Assembly: GCA_020073305.1 (NCBI GenBank)
Contig: JAIQFK010000005.1
Span: 1-64,000 of the forward strand
Source of the DNA: Terriglobia bacterium
GTDB taxonomy: Bacteria; Acidobacteriota; Terriglobia; Bryobacterales; Bryobacteraceae
Reading direction: 5' to 3'
DNA: 64,000 bases
The notes under the pieces were generated by a model. That model made no database searches. It saw nothing but the letters and a program-made list of their open reading frames with translations, and was not told the origin of the DNA. The translations under genes and the position numbers were made by a program. Shown in pieces: positions 42,206-52,503 of the stretch (its first letter is position 1; every line of letters begins with the position of its first letter).

Positions 42206-44869
42206 ATGCAACTTGAGAAAGTCTACGAGCCGCAGCGGTTCGAGCCGCATTGGGCCCAGTGGTGGATCGACGCCGGCATATTCTACGCCGACGTGAAGAA
42301 CCCGGCGCCGGTGTTTTCGCTCATGATTCCGCCGCCCAACGTCACGGGCTCGCTGCACATCGGCCACATGCTGGAACACACCGAGATCGATTGCACCGTC
42401 CGGTGGCACCGCATGCGCGGCGACAACACGCTGTGGCTGCCGGGAACCGATCACGCCAGCATCTCGACCGAGATGATGGTGAAGCGCCAGCTTGAAAAGG
42501 AGGGGACCAGCCGCCGCGAAGTGGGGCGTGAAAAGTTTCTCGAGCGCGCCTGGCAATGGAAAGAGCAATACGGGGACACCATCAAGCGCCAGATGGTTCG
42601 CCTGGGAGCGAGCTGCGACTGGAGCCGCGAGCGGTTCACCATGGATCCGGGGCTGTCGCGCGCGGTGCGCGAAGTCTTCGTGAGGCTGTGGGAACGTGGC
42701 CTCATCTATCGCGGCGAGTACATGGTGAACTGGTGCCCCACCTGCAACACCGCGCTCTCGGACCTCGAAGTCAAGCACGAAGAAAGCGCCGGTCATCTGT
42801 GGCACATCCGCTATCCGGTGGTGGGTACGGACCGCCACCTGGTGGTGGCAACCACGCGCCCGGAAACCATGCTGGGCGATACCGCGGTGGCGATCAATCC
42901 GAAGGACGCGCGCTACTTCGATCTCCACGGGAAAACCGTACTGCTGCCGCTGATGGACCGCGAAATCCCCATCATTCTCGACGAATTGGCGGATCCCAAA
43001 TTCGGCACCGGCGTGGTCAAGGTGACGCCGGCGCACGATCCCAACGATTTCGAAGCCGGCAAACGGCACGACCTTCCCCGAATCAAAGTCATCGACGAGA
43101 GCGGCCACATGACGAAAGAAGCCGGCCGTTTCGCGGGCTTCGACCGTTTCGAAGCGCGCCGCCAGGTGGTTGCGCATCTCGAGCAACTCGGTCTGCTCGA
43201 CAAGATTGAAGACTACACGTTGAATGTGGGCCGCTGCGAGCGCACCAAGGACATCGTCGAACCACTCATCTCCACGCAGTGGTTCGTCAAGACCAAACCG
43301 CTCGCCGAGAAAGCCATTCGCGTGGTCGATTCGGGCGAGATTGTTTTCATCCCCGACAACTGGACCAAGGTCTACCACGAGTGGATGGACAACATCCGCG
43401 ACTGGTGCATCTCGCGGCAGTTGTGGTGGGGTCACCGCATTCCGGCATGGTATTGCCGGGATTGCGGCAAGATTATCGTCTCGCGCGAGGATCCGACGCG
43501 CTGTGATTGCGGCAGTTCGCGCCTCGAACAGGATCCGGATGTGCTCGACACCTGGTTCAGCTCGGGGCTCTGGCCGTTCTCGACGCTCGGCTGGCCGGAC
43601 GAAACCGAAGATCTGAAGACGTTCTATCCGACGTCGCTGCTGATCACGGGATTCGACATCCTGTTCTTCTGGGTGGCGCGCATGATCATGTTTGGCATGG
43701 AGTTCATGGGCAAGGTTCCCTTCCGCCAGGTCTACATTCACGCCCTGGTGCGCGATGCCGAGCGGCAGAAGATGTCGAAGACCAAAGGGAACACCATCGA
43801 CCCGCTGGTGGTCACGGAGAAGTATGGGACCGACGCTGTCCGCATGGCACTGCTGCTGGCAGCCGCGCCGGGCACGGATATCGCGCTCTCCGAAGACCGG
43901 ATGGAATCGGCCCGCGCGTTCGCGAACAAAATCTGGAACGCGGCACGGCTGATTTTCATGAATATGGAGCGGTCGGGAGTGGAGCCGTGGGTACCCGAAG
44001 ACTCGCGGACTTATCGCCCGCAGGCGGAAAACGGCGGCGTGGCGGTCGAAGACCGCTGGATCTTCAGCCGGTTGAGTGAGGTCGCCGCGCGCGTAAACCG
44101 CGCCATCGATCAATACCGCTATCACGAAGTCTCGCAGGAAGTCTGGCATTTCTTCTGGCACGAATTCTGCGACTGGTATCTGGAGTTCAAAAAGCTGCGC
44201 CTTGAGCCGGAGTCGGGACTTACGGCGGGCTGGCGCAATCTGCTGGCAGCGTTCGAGGCGGCGCTGCGGCTGTTGCACCCGGTGATGCCGTTTCTGACCG
44301 AAGAGCTGTGGCAGCGGCTGGCTGAGGGCTCCGCAAATCGGCCGAAGTCTATCGCTCTGGCCCGCTATCCCGAGTGCAATCCGGCATGGATCGATGGGCC
44401 TGCGGATCGCGAGATCGGTATTCTGCAGGACATCATCACGGCAGCGCGGACGCTGCGGGCGGAATTGAAGCTGGATCCGAAAGAGCAACTGGACGGCGTG
44501 CTGTATTCGCAAAATCAGGCGCCGCTGGATGTCGCGCGGGCGAATGATGGCGCGATCCAAAAGCTCGCCAACATCAAGCTGGAATTGCGCAACGAACCGG
44601 CTCCGCAGGCAGCAGCCATCCGTTCAACAGCGGAATTTGACCTGGTGTTGAATGTTCCCCGCGCGCAATTGGCCGAGCAGCGCAAGCGTCTTGAAAAAGA
44701 GCGCGAGCAATTCGAAAAGAACATCGCCAACAACAACCGGCAACTGGCGGATGAAAAATTCCTGAGCCGTGCGCCGGCGCACGTGGTGGAAGGTCTGCGG
44801 GCCAAGCTGGCGGACTATGAGACCCAGCTTCAAAAAATCCGCAACGCGCTGGACGGGCTTCCCTCATGA
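42206..44869 (+). CDS. valS: Valyl-tRNA synthetase
   Basis: 887 residues. Class I signature [14 protein letters not shown] (HIGH) near residues 42-55 and KMSKTKGN near 523-530, editing domain with [13 protein letters not shown] and [16 protein letters not shown], and Cys pairs WCPTCNT and YCRDCGK. A C-terminal coiled coil ([13 protein letters not shown] ...) as usual for ValRS. It charges tRNA-Val. First gene of an operon continuing with nadC (four-base overlap). Confidence 0.98.
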   Translation: MQLEKVYEPQRFEPHWAQWWIDAGIFYADVKNPAPVFSLMIPPPNVTGSLHIGHMLEHTEIDCTVRWHRMRGDNTLWLPGTDHASISTEMMVKRQLEKEGTSRREVGREKFLERAWQWKEQYGDTIKRQMVRLGASCDWSRERFTMDPGLSRAVREVFVRLWERGLIYRGEYMVNWCPTCNTALSDLEVKHEESAGHLWHIRYPVVGTDRHLVVATTRPETMLGDTAVAINPKDARYFDLHGKTVLLPLMDREIPIILDELADPKFGTGVVKVTPAHDPNDFEAGKRHDLPRIKVIDESGHMTKEAGRFAGFDRFEARRQVVAHLEQLGLLDKIEDYTLNVGRCERTKDIVEPLISTQWFVKTKPLAEKAIRVVDSGEIVFIPDNWTKVYHEWMDNIRDWCISRQLWWGHRIPAWYCRDCGKIIVSREDPTRCDCGSSRLEQDPDVLDTWFSSGLWPFSTLGWPDETEDLKTFYPTSLLITGFDILFFWVARMIMFGMEFMGKVPFRQVYIHALVRDAERQKMSKTKGNTIDPLVVTEKYGTDAVRMALLLAAAPGTDIALSEDRMESARAFANKIWNAARLIFMNMERSGVEPWVPEDSRTYRPQAENGGVAVEDRWIFSRLSEVAARVNRAIDQYRYHEVSQEVWHFFWHEFCDWYLEFKKLRLEPESGLTAGWRNLLAAFEAALRLLHPVMPFLTEELWQRLAEGSANRPKSIALARYPECNPAWIDGPADREIGILQDIITAARTLRAELKLDPKEQLDGVLYSQNQAPLDVARANDGAIQKLANIKLELRNEPAPQAAAIRSTAEFDLVLNVPRAQLAEQRKRLEKEREQFEKNIANNNRQLADEKFLSRAPAHVVEGLRAKLADYETQLQKIRNALDGLPS

Positions 44870-45702
44870 TCGACTTCTCGCATCCGGAAATTCTGGAATG
44901 CGTGAAGCTCGCGCTCGCGGAGGACATCGGCGCGGGCGACGTGACCTCGCAGGCCTGTGTGCCCCCTGAGCAGAAGGCGCACGGGACATTCCTCGCGCGG
45001 GAACAACAGATCGTGGCGGGGACCGAGCTGCTGTCCATCATCTATGAGATGCGCGGCGGAGTGGACGATCTGCGCATTTCCAAATTCAGCGGAGCGTGTG
45101 CGGTGGAGGGTGAGGCGCTGGCTACCGTGCGCGGGCATGCCCGCACACTACTCGAATGCGAGCGCGTGGCATTGAATTTTTTGCAGCGGCTGGGCGGAAT
45201 CGCGAAGCTGGCGCGGCGCTACGTGGATGCGGTCGCCGGCACGGGCTGCCAAGTGCTCGACACGCGCAAGACTACGCCCGGTCTGCGGCGCCTCGAGAAA
45301 ATGGCGGCGGCCGCGGGCGGCGTCACCAATCATCGCATGGGCCTGTTTGACGCGATCCTGATCAAGAACAATCACATCTTCGCGGCGGGCGGCGTGCGCC
45401 AGGCGTTGGGGAATGCACGCAAATCGGGATTGCCCATCGAAATCGAAGTACGCACGCGCGCGGAACTGGAGGAAGCGATCGCCGCCGGCGCCACTCACCT
45501 GCTGCTCGACAATCTGACTCCCGAGAAAGCCGCCGAACAAATCCGCTGGATCGCGGGACGCGCGAAGATCGAACTGTCCGGCAGCATCACGCTCGATAGT
45601 GTCCGGGCGTACGCCGAAACCGGCGCCGACTTCGTTTCCTCGGGCGCCATCACGCACTCCGCGCCGGCGGTAGACATCAGCTTTCGACTGGATCTCGACT
45701 AA
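44866..45702 (+). CDS. nadC: Nicotinate-nucleotide pyrophosphorylase (quinolinate phosphoribosyltransferase)
   Basis: 278 residues. [58 protein letters not shown] and [20 protein letters not shown] are the NadC core, ending [18 protein letters not shown]. It makes nicotinate mononucleotide for NAD synthesis. Overlaps valS by four bases and birA by one. Confidence 0.97.
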   Translation: MIDFSHPEILECVKLALAEDIGAGDVTSQACVPPEQKAHGTFLAREQQIVAGTELLSIIYEMRGGVDDLRISKFSGACAVEGEALATVRGHARTLLECERVALNFLQRLGGIAKLARRYVDAVAGTGCQVLDTRKTTPGLRRLEKMAAAAGGVTNHRMGLFDAILIKNNHIFAAGGVRQALGNARKSGLPIEIEVRTRAELEEAIAAGATHLLLDNLTPEKAAEQIRWIAGRAKIELSGSITLDSVRAYAETGADFVSSGAITHSAPAVDISFRLDLD

Positions 45703-46475
45703 TGCCCTTCGACCTCGAGTTTGTGCGCCAGAGCTGGCCGCACCCGGTGTCTTACTTTGCGACCATCGATTCCACGATGCACGAAGCTTCGCGGCTGGCG
45801 GCGGCCGGCTGCGAACACGGCACGGTGGTCATCGCGGACGAGCAGACCGAGGGACAAGGCAGGCACGGGCGCCACTGGCACTCGGAGCCAAACGCCGGCC
45901 TGTATGTTTCCATCGTGCTGCTCCCGTCGTTGCGAGGAGATGCCCTGCCCGTCCTGACGCTCGCTCTGGGGCTCGCCACCGCGGACGCGATTGCTGAGGT
46001 AACGGGCCTCACCTGTGACTTGCGCTGGCCCAATGATGTGATGCTCGAAGGCAAGAAGGTGGCGGGCATCCTGGTGCAGCTCGTCGATTTCACGGCTATC
46101 GCCGGCATCGGCGTGAATGTCAGCCACACGGCATTTCCGCCAGAGCTAGCCGCGGAGGCCACTTCGCTTAGAATTGTTTCGAGCCGGCCGCATTCCCGCG
46201 AGCAGCTCCTGGTGGCTCTTCTGGGCGCTGTCAGCCGCTACTGTGGTGTGCTCGAGGGTTCGTCCGGACGGGACGCTATTCTGCATATGTTTTCCCGGCG
46301 ATCGAGCTACGCGCGCAACAAGCGAGTAACGGTGGAGCAGGGGACATCGACGCTGGAAGGAACCACCGCGGGCCTCGATCCATCCGGGTTTCTCATTGTA
46401 CGCAAGGATGACGGGACGGAGAGTCTCGTGCTGGCAGGTGGAGTGAGGCCGGCGGAGAAAGGTGCTAGGTTTTAG
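45702..46475 (+). CDS. birA: Biotin-[acetyl-CoA carboxylase] ligase
   Basis: 257 residues without the N-terminal repressor domain, so it is a group I ligase only. IDSTMHEASRLAAAG, TEGQGRHGRHWHSEPNAGLY (biotinyl-AMP loop) and LRWPNDVMLEGKKVAGILV are diagnostic, followed by the small C-terminal SH3-like domain. It attaches biotin to carboxylase subunits. The stop codon lies within the tandem/hairpin element at 46461-46525. Confidence 0.95.
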   Translation: MPFDLEFVRQSWPHPVSYFATIDSTMHEASRLAAAGCEHGTVVIADEQTEGQGRHGRHWHSEPNAGLYVSIVLLPSLRGDALPVLTLALGLATADAIAEVTGLTCDLRWPNDVMLEGKKVAGILVQLVDFTAIAGIGVNVSHTAFPPELAAEATSLRIVSSRPHSREQLLVALLGAVSRYCGVLEGSSGRDAILHMFSRRSSYARNKRVTVEQGTSTLEGTTAGLDPSGFLIVRKDDGTESLVLAGGVRPAEKGARF

Positions 46476-46525
46476 GTGCCAGGTTTTAGGTTTTTACTAA
46501 CACCTAGAACCTAACACCTGGCACC
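46461..46525. repeat. Tandem and inverted repeat element between birA and coaX
   Basis: GGTGCTAGGTTTTA (46461-46474) is repeated as GGTGCCAGGTTTTA (46475-46488), and the second copy extended to 46492 pairs with 46508-46525 in an 18-bp stem with one mismatch. The birA stop is inside the first unit and coaX starts 11 bases later. The motif resembles CCTGGCACC-type repeats that I recall from acidobacterial intergenic regions. It could attenuate or stabilise the operon mRNA. Confidence 0.7.
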
Positions 46526-46535
46526 TTGAGTTCTT

Positions 46536-47303
46536 ATGTTACTCGCACTCGATGTCGGCAATACCAACCTGACGATTGGCGCGTTCGACGGAGCGAAACT
46601 GGTCGCGCACTGGCGGCTGCGGACGGTCCAGGATCAAACAGCGGACGAGTGGGGCATCCTGCTGCGCAACCTGTTTTCGCTTTCCGGGCACGACATCGCG
46701 AAGGTAGATGGCGTCGTTATTTCGAGCGTGGTGCCGCCGCTCGATCTTTCGTTGGCTTCCATGGCCCCGCGCTATTTCCGAAGTGAGGCCCTGTTTGTCA
46801 ATCCCGCGGATGCAGGCCTGGTCATGCGTGTGGATCAGCCCGCCGAAGTAGGAGCGGACCGCGTGATCAACAGTTTGGCCGCGTTTGAGAAGTACGGCGG
46901 CCCTTGTGTCATTGTCGACCTCGGGACCGCGGTCAACTTCGACGTGGTCTCGGCCAAGGGCGAGTATCTGGGCGGCGTGCTCACCGCGGGAATCGGAATC
47001 TCGATCGCCGCGCTGTTCAGCAAGACGGCGCGGCTCCCCATGGTTGCGTTCCGCGAGCCCGAGAAACTCATTGGGACGAATACGGTAGCATGCTTGCAGT
47101 CGGGCTTCTACTATGGCTCGCTGGGCATGATCGACGGCATTCTCAAACGTCTCTTGGAAGAGCTTGGGCCGGAGACGAAGGTGATTGCGACCGGCGGGCA
47201 GGCAACCCTCATCGCGCGCGGGTCAACGTATATCCAGCATGTGGATGCGCACCTGACGCTCGAAGGATTGCGGCTCCTCTGGGAGCGGAAGCACCGCGCG
47301 TGA
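46536..47303 (+). CDS. coaX: Type III pantothenate kinase
   Basis: 255 residues. LALDVGNTNLTIGAFDG near the start, VGADRVINSLAA near residue 107 and VDLGTAVNFDVVSAKGEYLGG near 128 are the three ASKHA signatures of CoaX, with GGVLTAGIGISIAALF and a late IATGGQATLIA motif. It phosphorylates pantothenate in CoA synthesis and needs a monovalent cation. Overlaps the next gene by four bases (GTGA). Confidence 0.97.
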   Translation: MLLALDVGNTNLTIGAFDGAKLVAHWRLRTVQDQTADEWGILLRNLFSLSGHDIAKVDGVVISSVVPPLDLSLASMAPRYFRSEALFVNPADAGLVMRVDQPAEVGADRVINSLAAFEKYGGPCVIVDLGTAVNFDVVSAKGEYLGGVLTAGIGISIAALFSKTARLPMVAFREPEKLIGTNTVACLQSGFYYGSLGMIDGILKRLLEELGPETKVIATGGQATLIARGSTYIQHVDAHLTLEGLRLLWERKHRA

Positions 47304-47989
47304 GCGACGAAAACTGGACGCTCAACTACTTCAATTACTTCACGGAAATCGAAGAGCACTTTCAACGCGCGCGGGGGACCAGCCTGTTTCTATTGTCTCC
47401 ACTCGACTGGGCGTTGATCGAAAGCTGGAAGAACGCCGGCGTACCGCTCGAAGCCGTGCTGCGAGGGATCGATGATGCGTTTGAAAAATGGCGTGGACGG
47501 AAGACGAAAACGCAAAAAGTGAACTCCCTGGCCTTCTGCGCGCAGGCGGTGCTGACGGAAGCACAGCAGATGGCCGGCGCGGCCCCGGCGCCGGCGGATA
47601 GAAACACCACAGGCCCTTACACTCCCGCCGAGTTGCGTGCCTACCTGGGCAGCCATGCCGAAGCCCTCCGAAAAACGGGCGTTACCGCGCACGCCGAGAT
47701 CGCCGACGCGCTCGACCGCCTGTCGGAGAACATGGACACGTATGCTGGCGATCTCGAGCGGTTGGAGCAACGGCTGACCGTGCTCGAAGAAAAGATGCTC
47801 GCCATCGCGCGTGCCGCGCAGACCGAAGAGGAGCTGTTGAAGGCCCGGCAGGCGCTCGAAGCCGAACTGCGCCCCTACCGCAGCAAAATGAGCGCCGGAC
47901 AACTGGCCCTGCTCGAAAAACAATACCTGGAACGGCGTTTGCTGGAGGGCCAAAAGCTGCCCAGGCTCAGCCTGTTCTACCTTCGTTGA
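47300..47989 (+). CDS. Conserved protein of unknown function in the coaX operon
   Basis: 229 residues, GTG start coupled to the coaX stop. The N-terminal ~90 residues (NWTLNYFNYFTEIEEHFQ, SLFLLSPLDWALIESWKNAG, VLRGIDDAFEKWRGRK) form a helical domain with a strongly conserved look; the C-terminal part is a coiled coil (LDRLSENMDTYAGDLERLEQ ... ALEAELRPYRSKM). I recall similar genes next to coaX in acidobacteria but know no function. The LSPLDW helix resembles DnaD/replication-type helical domains only weakly. Confidence 0.72.
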   Translation: MSDENWTLNYFNYFTEIEEHFQRARGTSLFLLSPLDWALIESWKNAGVPLEAVLRGIDDAFEKWRGRKTKTQKVNSLAFCAQAVLTEAQQMAGAAPAPADRNTTGPYTPAELRAYLGSHAEALRKTGVTAHAEIADALDRLSENMDTYAGDLERLEQRLTVLEEKMLAIARAAQTEEELLKARQALEAELRPYRSKMSAGQLALLEKQYLERRLLEGQKLPRLSLFYLR

Positions 47990-48037
47990 ACCTTAGGCCC
48001 CGGTTTTGCGTAATATATTGCGAACGGGGAGTTTGAT

Positions 48038-48358
48038 ATGTATTGCACAGCTTGTGGTCTCCAGATGACCGAGGATGCCGCATTTTGTTCGCGTTGCGGC
48101 AAAGCGACGGGTGCGCCGGCCGCTCCGCGCGTGGCTTCCCCGTCACACCGGTTGAGCCGCCCCATGCTGGATAAGAAGGTCGCCGGCGTCTGCGCCGGGT
48201 TTGCGCGTTACTTTGAGGTGGACGTCACGCTGATGCGCATTCTCTGGATCATTCTGGCGCTCTTTACCGGCGTCGGCTTTATCGCGTATATCGTGGCGTG
48301 GATTTGCATGCCGAAAGACTATACGCCCATGGGCGCGCCCATTCCCCAGCAGACCTGA
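48038..48358 (+). CDS. PspC-domain protein with N-terminal zinc ribbon
   Basis: 106 residues: a zinc-ribbon (MYCTACGLQMTEDAAFCSRC, two CxxC pairs), a Pro/Ala linker and a PspC domain (LDKKVAGVCAGFARYFEVDVTLMRILWIILALFTG ... IVAWICMP) with one or two membrane helices. PspC proteins take part in envelope stress responses. GGGGAG precedes the ATG by six bases. Confidence 0.9.
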   Translation: MYCTACGLQMTEDAAFCSRCGKATGAPAAPRVASPSHRLSRPMLDKKVAGVCAGFARYFEVDVTLMRILWIILALFTGVGFIAYIVAWICMPKDYTPMGAPIPQQT

Positions 48359-48467
48359 CGTCTGTTGGATTACAGCCGCGAAGCCCCACGCACTCCCAAC
48401 GTTTCAACACCTGCCGTAGATCGGCAAATGCCCCGCCCTGCTCCGAAATATGGAACACTGAGGGACT

Positions 48468-49796
48468 ATGCCAACGCACTCCTCCGCGCGGGAGATCCAT
48501 GCGAGTTCGGGTTCCTGGTACAAAGCGCTGAACGGCTATCACTGGTGGGTGTTGATTGTGGCCTCACTGGGGTGGCTGTTCGACACCATGGACCAGCGCA
48601 TTTTCGTGCTCGCCCGCGGGCCTGGCATGAACGAGCTGCTGCCGATCGGGACCGCGCCGGCGGATATCACCTGGTACAGCGGCCTGGCGACCGCGATCTT
48701 CATGCTGGGTTGGGCCGCGGGCGGTTTGTTCTTCGGCGTGATGGGAGACCGTTGGGGACGCGCCAAAACCATGATGCTTACCATCCTGGTTTACTCCGGC
48801 TTTACCGGCCTGTCGGCGCTCTCGCGCAATCAGTGGGATTTCATGGGATACCGTTTTCTCACCGGCTTGGGCGTAGGCGGCGAGTTCGCGGCCGGCGTCA
48901 CGCTGGTTGCGGAGGTCATGCCCGAACGGGCGCGCGCCCACGCATTGGGCATGCTGCAGGCGTTCTCGGCGCTTGGCAACGTCATCGGCTCCGCCATCAG
49001 CTTCATCGTGCTGCCCCTGGGCTGGCGTTGGATGTTCACGGTGGGTATTCTTCCGGCGCTGCTGGTAGCCGTGGTATTCCGCAAAATGAAAGAGCCGGAA
49101 GCCTGGCAGAAGGTGCGCGATTCAGTCACACAGGGCGGCGACAAGAAGCAACTCGGCTCCATGGCCGACCTGTGGAGCCACCCCAGGTGGCGGAAGAACA
49201 CGATCATCGGATTGCTGTTGGCCATCTCCGGCGTGGTGGGCCTCTGGGGCATCGGCTTCTGGTCGCCGGAACTGATTCGAGAAGCGCTGAAGAACTTGCC
49301 GCTCGATCAACGCAACTGGTATGTCAGCATGGGCACGCTGCTGCAGGATTGCGGTGCGTTTCTGGGGATTTCGGTCTTCACCGTGGTGACGGCGAAAATC
49401 GGACGGCGGCCGGCGTTCGTGCTTTCCTTCCTCCTCGGCCTCGCTGCCACCGCCATGACGTTCGGGCTGCTGCACAAACCTTCCGATGTGCTGTGGATGA
49501 TACCGTTGATGGGCTTCTGCACGCTGCTGGTGTTCGGTGGCTACTCGATTTATTTTCCGGAACTCTACCCGACGCGCCTGCGGAGTTCCGGCGTGGGCTT
49601 CTGCTACAACGTGGGCCGCATCGTGGCCGCGCTGGGGCCGTTCACGCTGGGCGGACTGACCCTATTTTTCCGCGATGCCGGTTATGCCACGCCGTTTCGC
49701 GCCGCGGCGATTTCCCTGTCCAGCATTTACCTGGTGGGCGCCGTCGCCGTGCTGTTCGCGCCCGAGACCAAAGGAAAGGCGCTGCCGGAAGAGTAA
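48468..49796 (+). CDS. Major facilitator superfamily transporter
   Basis: 442 residues with twelve hydrophobic segments. WWVLIVASLGWLFDTMDQRIF, the motif-A loop GVMGDRWGRAKTM, GYRFLTGLGVGGEFAAGVTLVAE and PERARA are typical of the sugar/aromatic-acid symporter groups (SP/AAHS); PTRLRSSGVGFCYNVGRI comes later. The substrate cannot be read from the sequence. No operon partners. Confidence 0.88.
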   Translation: MPTHSSAREIHASSGSWYKALNGYHWWVLIVASLGWLFDTMDQRIFVLARGPGMNELLPIGTAPADITWYSGLATAIFMLGWAAGGLFFGVMGDRWGRAKTMMLTILVYSGFTGLSALSRNQWDFMGYRFLTGLGVGGEFAAGVTLVAEVMPERARAHALGMLQAFSALGNVIGSAISFIVLPLGWRWMFTVGILPALLVAVVFRKMKEPEAWQKVRDSVTQGGDKKQLGSMADLWSHPRWRKNTIIGLLLAISGVVGLWGIGFWSPELIREALKNLPLDQRNWYVSMGTLLQDCGAFLGISVFTVVTAKIGRRPAFVLSFLLGLAATAMTFGLLHKPSDVLWMIPLMGFCTLLVFGGYSIYFPELYPTRLRSSGVGFCYNVGRIVAALGPFTLGGLTLFFRDAGYATPFRAAAISLSSIYLVGAVAVLFAPETKGKALPEE

Positions 49797-49981
49797 ACCA
49801 TGCTCAGCCACGACACGTGTTACAATTCGACCTTTCATGTCCGTTCCCGCCCTTGTGGGGCTGTTTCGAAGGCAGTCAGCGCCACGACCGGTACCGGGCT
49901 CGAAGGGACGCCGCAGGTGGCCGGTCTGACTTCCCCTGCCTCGGGTAAAATAGCTTACACATTGAACACGCGCCCTTAGCT

Positions 49982-50749
49982 ATGCTGGAAGCCTTTGCAC
50001 TGTCTGACGTCGGACGGGTACGGACCAACAACGAAGATTGTGCGCTCATTGTCCCGGAGATTGGCCTTTACCTGCTGGCGGACGGAATGGGCGGAGCGCG
50101 CGCGGGCGAAATGGCCTCCCGGATGGCCGTGGACACCGTGGCTGAGGTGGTGCGTCAAGCCTGGCAGCGCGATCCGCAGGTATTGCTGAGTGCGGTGGAA
50201 GAAGCCAACCGTCGCGTCCTGGAGGCATCCAATAGTGATCCGCAACTGGAGGGCATGGGCACGACCCTGGTGGCCGTGCTCGAGACCGGCGACGACCTGG
50301 CGATCGCCAGCGTAGGCGACAGCCGCGCCTACCTGCTGGACGACGCCGGTTTCCGCGCCATCACCGAAGACCAGACCTGGGTACACGAAGTCGGCCGGCC
50401 CCTCGGACTGGATGAGGAGAGCCTCCGGAACCACCCCATGCGCCACGTTCTGACGATGGCTATTGGCGTCGGCGGTGCGCTCGCAGTGCACTACTACATG
50501 ATCAAACTCAGGCCTTCAGCGCTGCTGCTTCTGTGCAGCGATGGACTGCACGGGGTGATCGAGCCTCCGGCGATTGAAAACATCCTCCGCGATAATAGTG
50601 CGGGGCACGACCAGCTCGATTACAAGTGCCGCAGCCTCATCGAAGCCGCCAAAGAAGCCGGTGGTCCGGACAATGTAACCTGCGTGCTCCTGCGCGGCAC
50701 GCCAGCATGGCCCTCCTCGTCCGACCACAACTACCAACCCACTCCCTGA
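49982..50749 (+). CDS. PP2C-family serine/threonine phosphatase
   Basis: 255 residues with all PP2C metal-binding motifs: DVGRVRTNNEDC, LLADGMGGARAGE, SVGDSRAYLL, LLLCSDGLHGV and GGPDNVTCVLL. A Stp1/PrpC-type phosphatase that would oppose Hanks-type kinases. No kinase gene is adjacent. A -10-like TAAAAT at 49946-49951 lies upstream, without a clear -35. Confidence 0.94.
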   Translation: MLEAFALSDVGRVRTNNEDCALIVPEIGLYLLADGMGGARAGEMASRMAVDTVAEVVRQAWQRDPQVLLSAVEEANRRVLEASNSDPQLEGMGTTLVAVLETGDDLAIASVGDSRAYLLDDAGFRAITEDQTWVHEVGRPLGLDEESLRNHPMRHVLTMAIGVGGALAVHYYMIKLRPSALLLLCSDGLHGVIEPPAIENILRDNSAGHDQLDYKCRSLIEAAKEAGGPDNVTCVLLRGTPAWPSSSDHNYQPTP

Positions 50750-50818
50750 CGTCCGGCCCTTCTGTGGAGAATTTTCCTCCGGCCGCTTCACTGTTCTTGT
50801 AAAGAATAGGATCATCAG

Positions 50819-51715
50819 GTGCCCCCAATCATCAAAACATCGCGCATGACGTGTGTCTGGACCGTGTTCCTCCTCATGCCGTTCGCTTCGACGGCGCAGA
50901 ATGGCGCGCTGCATATCACGGTCGTTTCCGGAGAAGATGCCGTCCACTCCCCGGGCGCACACATCACAAAACCGATCACGATTGAAGTAACCGACGCCGC
51001 CGGCCGGCCCGTGGAAGGCGCCAGGGCGAGCTTCCAGCTTCCGGAAGAGGGACCGGGAGGTATGCTTTCCAACGGGCTGCGGACTGACCTCGCCACAACC
51101 GATACCCATGGGCGCGCCACGCTCCGCGGTTTTCAGCTCAATCGAATTCCGGGGCCGTTCAATGTCCGCATCACGGCGGCGACAGATCAGGCGCGCGCGG
51201 GCATCGTCGTCCGCCAGCGCATCGGCGAGGCGAATGCCACCAGCGGAAGCGCAGACAGGAATGCTCAGCCGCCGGCGCCCACCGCCACAAACGTGGCACC
51301 GGTCAAGGCCACGCCGCCGGCCACGGCGCCTCCAAAAGTGACTCCTGACGCCGCGCGGCCAACTCGCGCCGCAACTCCCAGAGCCATAGAGGCGCGTGTG
51401 CGGCCGTCTCCGGCAAACCCTGGACCCGTCGCGCAAACGGCGTCAGACGCAGCGCCGTCCAGACCTGCGCGGACTCAGACCATCATCATCACGCAAAAGT
51501 CGCCGAAGTCCACAGCCGGGCAGATGGCGACCAGCAGCCACAAATCGCACAAGAAATGGGTGTGGCTGGGAATGATGGCGGCGGGGGGAGCGGCTGGAGC
51601 ATTCGCCAGATCGAGCATGAGCGGCGCGGCAGGGGCTCACGGTTCCGGCAGTGCCGCCGGCATAACGTCATCCATCAGCATTGGGACGCCCACACTCACC
51701 ATTGGAAAGCCGTAA
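50819..51715 (+). CDS. Secreted/anchored protein with a carboxypeptidase-regulatory-like domain and glycine-rich tail
   Basis: 298 residues. Signal peptide (CVWTVFLLMPFASTAQ), then a beta-sandwich with ITIEVTDAAGRPVEGARASFQL and DTHGRATLRGFQLNRIPGPF, resembling CarboxypepD_reg/Big-like domains, a long Ala/Pro/Thr linker (residues about 140-230), and a C-terminal hydrophobic Gly/Ala segment (WLGMMAAGGAAGAFA). The frame opens with GTG at 50819; ATG at 50846 is an equally good start. First of three coupled genes. Confidence 0.72.
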   Translation: MPPIIKTSRMTCVWTVFLLMPFASTAQNGALHITVVSGEDAVHSPGAHITKPITIEVTDAAGRPVEGARASFQLPEEGPGGMLSNGLRTDLATTDTHGRATLRGFQLNRIPGPFNVRITAATDQARAGIVVRQRIGEANATSGSADRNAQPPAPTATNVAPVKATPPATAPPKVTPDAARPTRAATPRAIEARVRPSPANPGPVAQTASDAAPSRPARTQTIIITQKSPKSTAGQMATSSHKSHKKWVWLGMMAAGGAAGAFARSSMSGAAGAHGSGSAAGITSSISIGTPTLTIGKP

Positions 51716-52503
51716 TGAATCGAGCAGCCGTCTTCTTATTATGTGTGGCGCCCGCCGTGGCTGCCTCGAACTTCAGTTCGCCGCTCGTGGGCTTGACTGG
51801 CGATGCCCAGGGCAAGCTTCACCTGGTGCACGGTGTGGCGGGGAGTTTTGTCGTGCGAGGCGCCATTGCCGGCCAGGCTCTGGACTGGGCGTTTGCTGCT
51901 TCGGGCGGGCTGTTGAAGACCGCCGATGAGTTGCGCGTGCTGGACGCGCAGGGAAACGTCATCGGGCGGCGCACCGCGTCCGAGAGCCAAGTCCTTCTCA
52001 ACCCGCGTTACGCGTTTTTCCCTGAGACCGGCGAGCTGTGGCCGGCAAGCGCGCACAGAGATCGAGCACTCCTGATTCAAAGCGCGGCAGTCGGGGGTCG
52101 GGTAATCGCGCTCGGACCCGCGGATCAGCGCGAGATCGTGCTGGCGGCGTGCCGCGGTGATCATCTCTGGCTTCTGACGTTCGACATCACAAGTGGCGCC
52201 TTGAAACATGAGTCTGCACCCGGTGGCACGATCGGCGAGCAGGCGTGCCAGGCGGCCCACAGAGCCGCCTTGCTGGTGCTCGAGGATCGAGTGCTGCTGG
52301 CCAACGCGCACGAGATCGTGATCCAAACCTCCACCGGCCAGGAACGGCGTCTGCCGATTCCGCGAAACCACGGGACGCGGATTCATCGCGCCGGAGAAGA
52401 CACGGTGGAGATCGAGATGTCCGGCGCGCCATCTTTCGTGCTCCGTTTCAATTCTGAAGGCGAGCGGCTCTACGAGCTACCCGCCGCGGAGGCGCGCCCG
52501 TGA
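51715..52503 (+). CDS. Secreted beta-propeller-like protein of unknown function
   Basis: 262 residues, signal peptide (MNRAAVFLLCVAPAVAASNF). The rest is beta-rich with repeated blades (PLVGLTGDAQGKLHLVHGV, WAFAASGGLLKTADELRVLD, HLWLLTFDITSGALKHES), without catalytic motifs. The ATG shares the last base of the preceding stop (TAATG), so the three genes are translationally coupled. Confidence 0.7.
   Translation: MNRAAVFLLCVAPAVAASNFSSPLVGLTGDAQGKLHLVHGVAGSFVVRGAIAGQALDWAFAASGGLLKTADELRVLDAQGNVIGRRTASESQVLLNPRYAFFPETGELWPASAHRDRALLIQSAAVGGRVIALGPADQREIVLAACRGDHLWLLTFDITSGALKHESAPGGTIGEQACQAAHRAALLVLEDRVLLANAHEIVIQTSTGQERRLPIPRNHGTRIHRAGEDTVEIEMSGAPSFVLRFNSEGERLYELPAAEARP

Noticed and set aside
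42188-44560. A 790-codon - strand frame antisense to valS
   Set aside because: ValS is unambiguous on the + strand; long antisense frames are expected in GC-rich coding DNA.
45127-45155. A near-perfect CGGGCATGCCCG palindrome followed by CACTAC inside nadC
   Set aside because: It resembles the dispersed palindrome family, but the encoded residues ([18 protein letters not shown] region) follow the NadC consensus without an insertion, so it is more likely codon-use coincidence.
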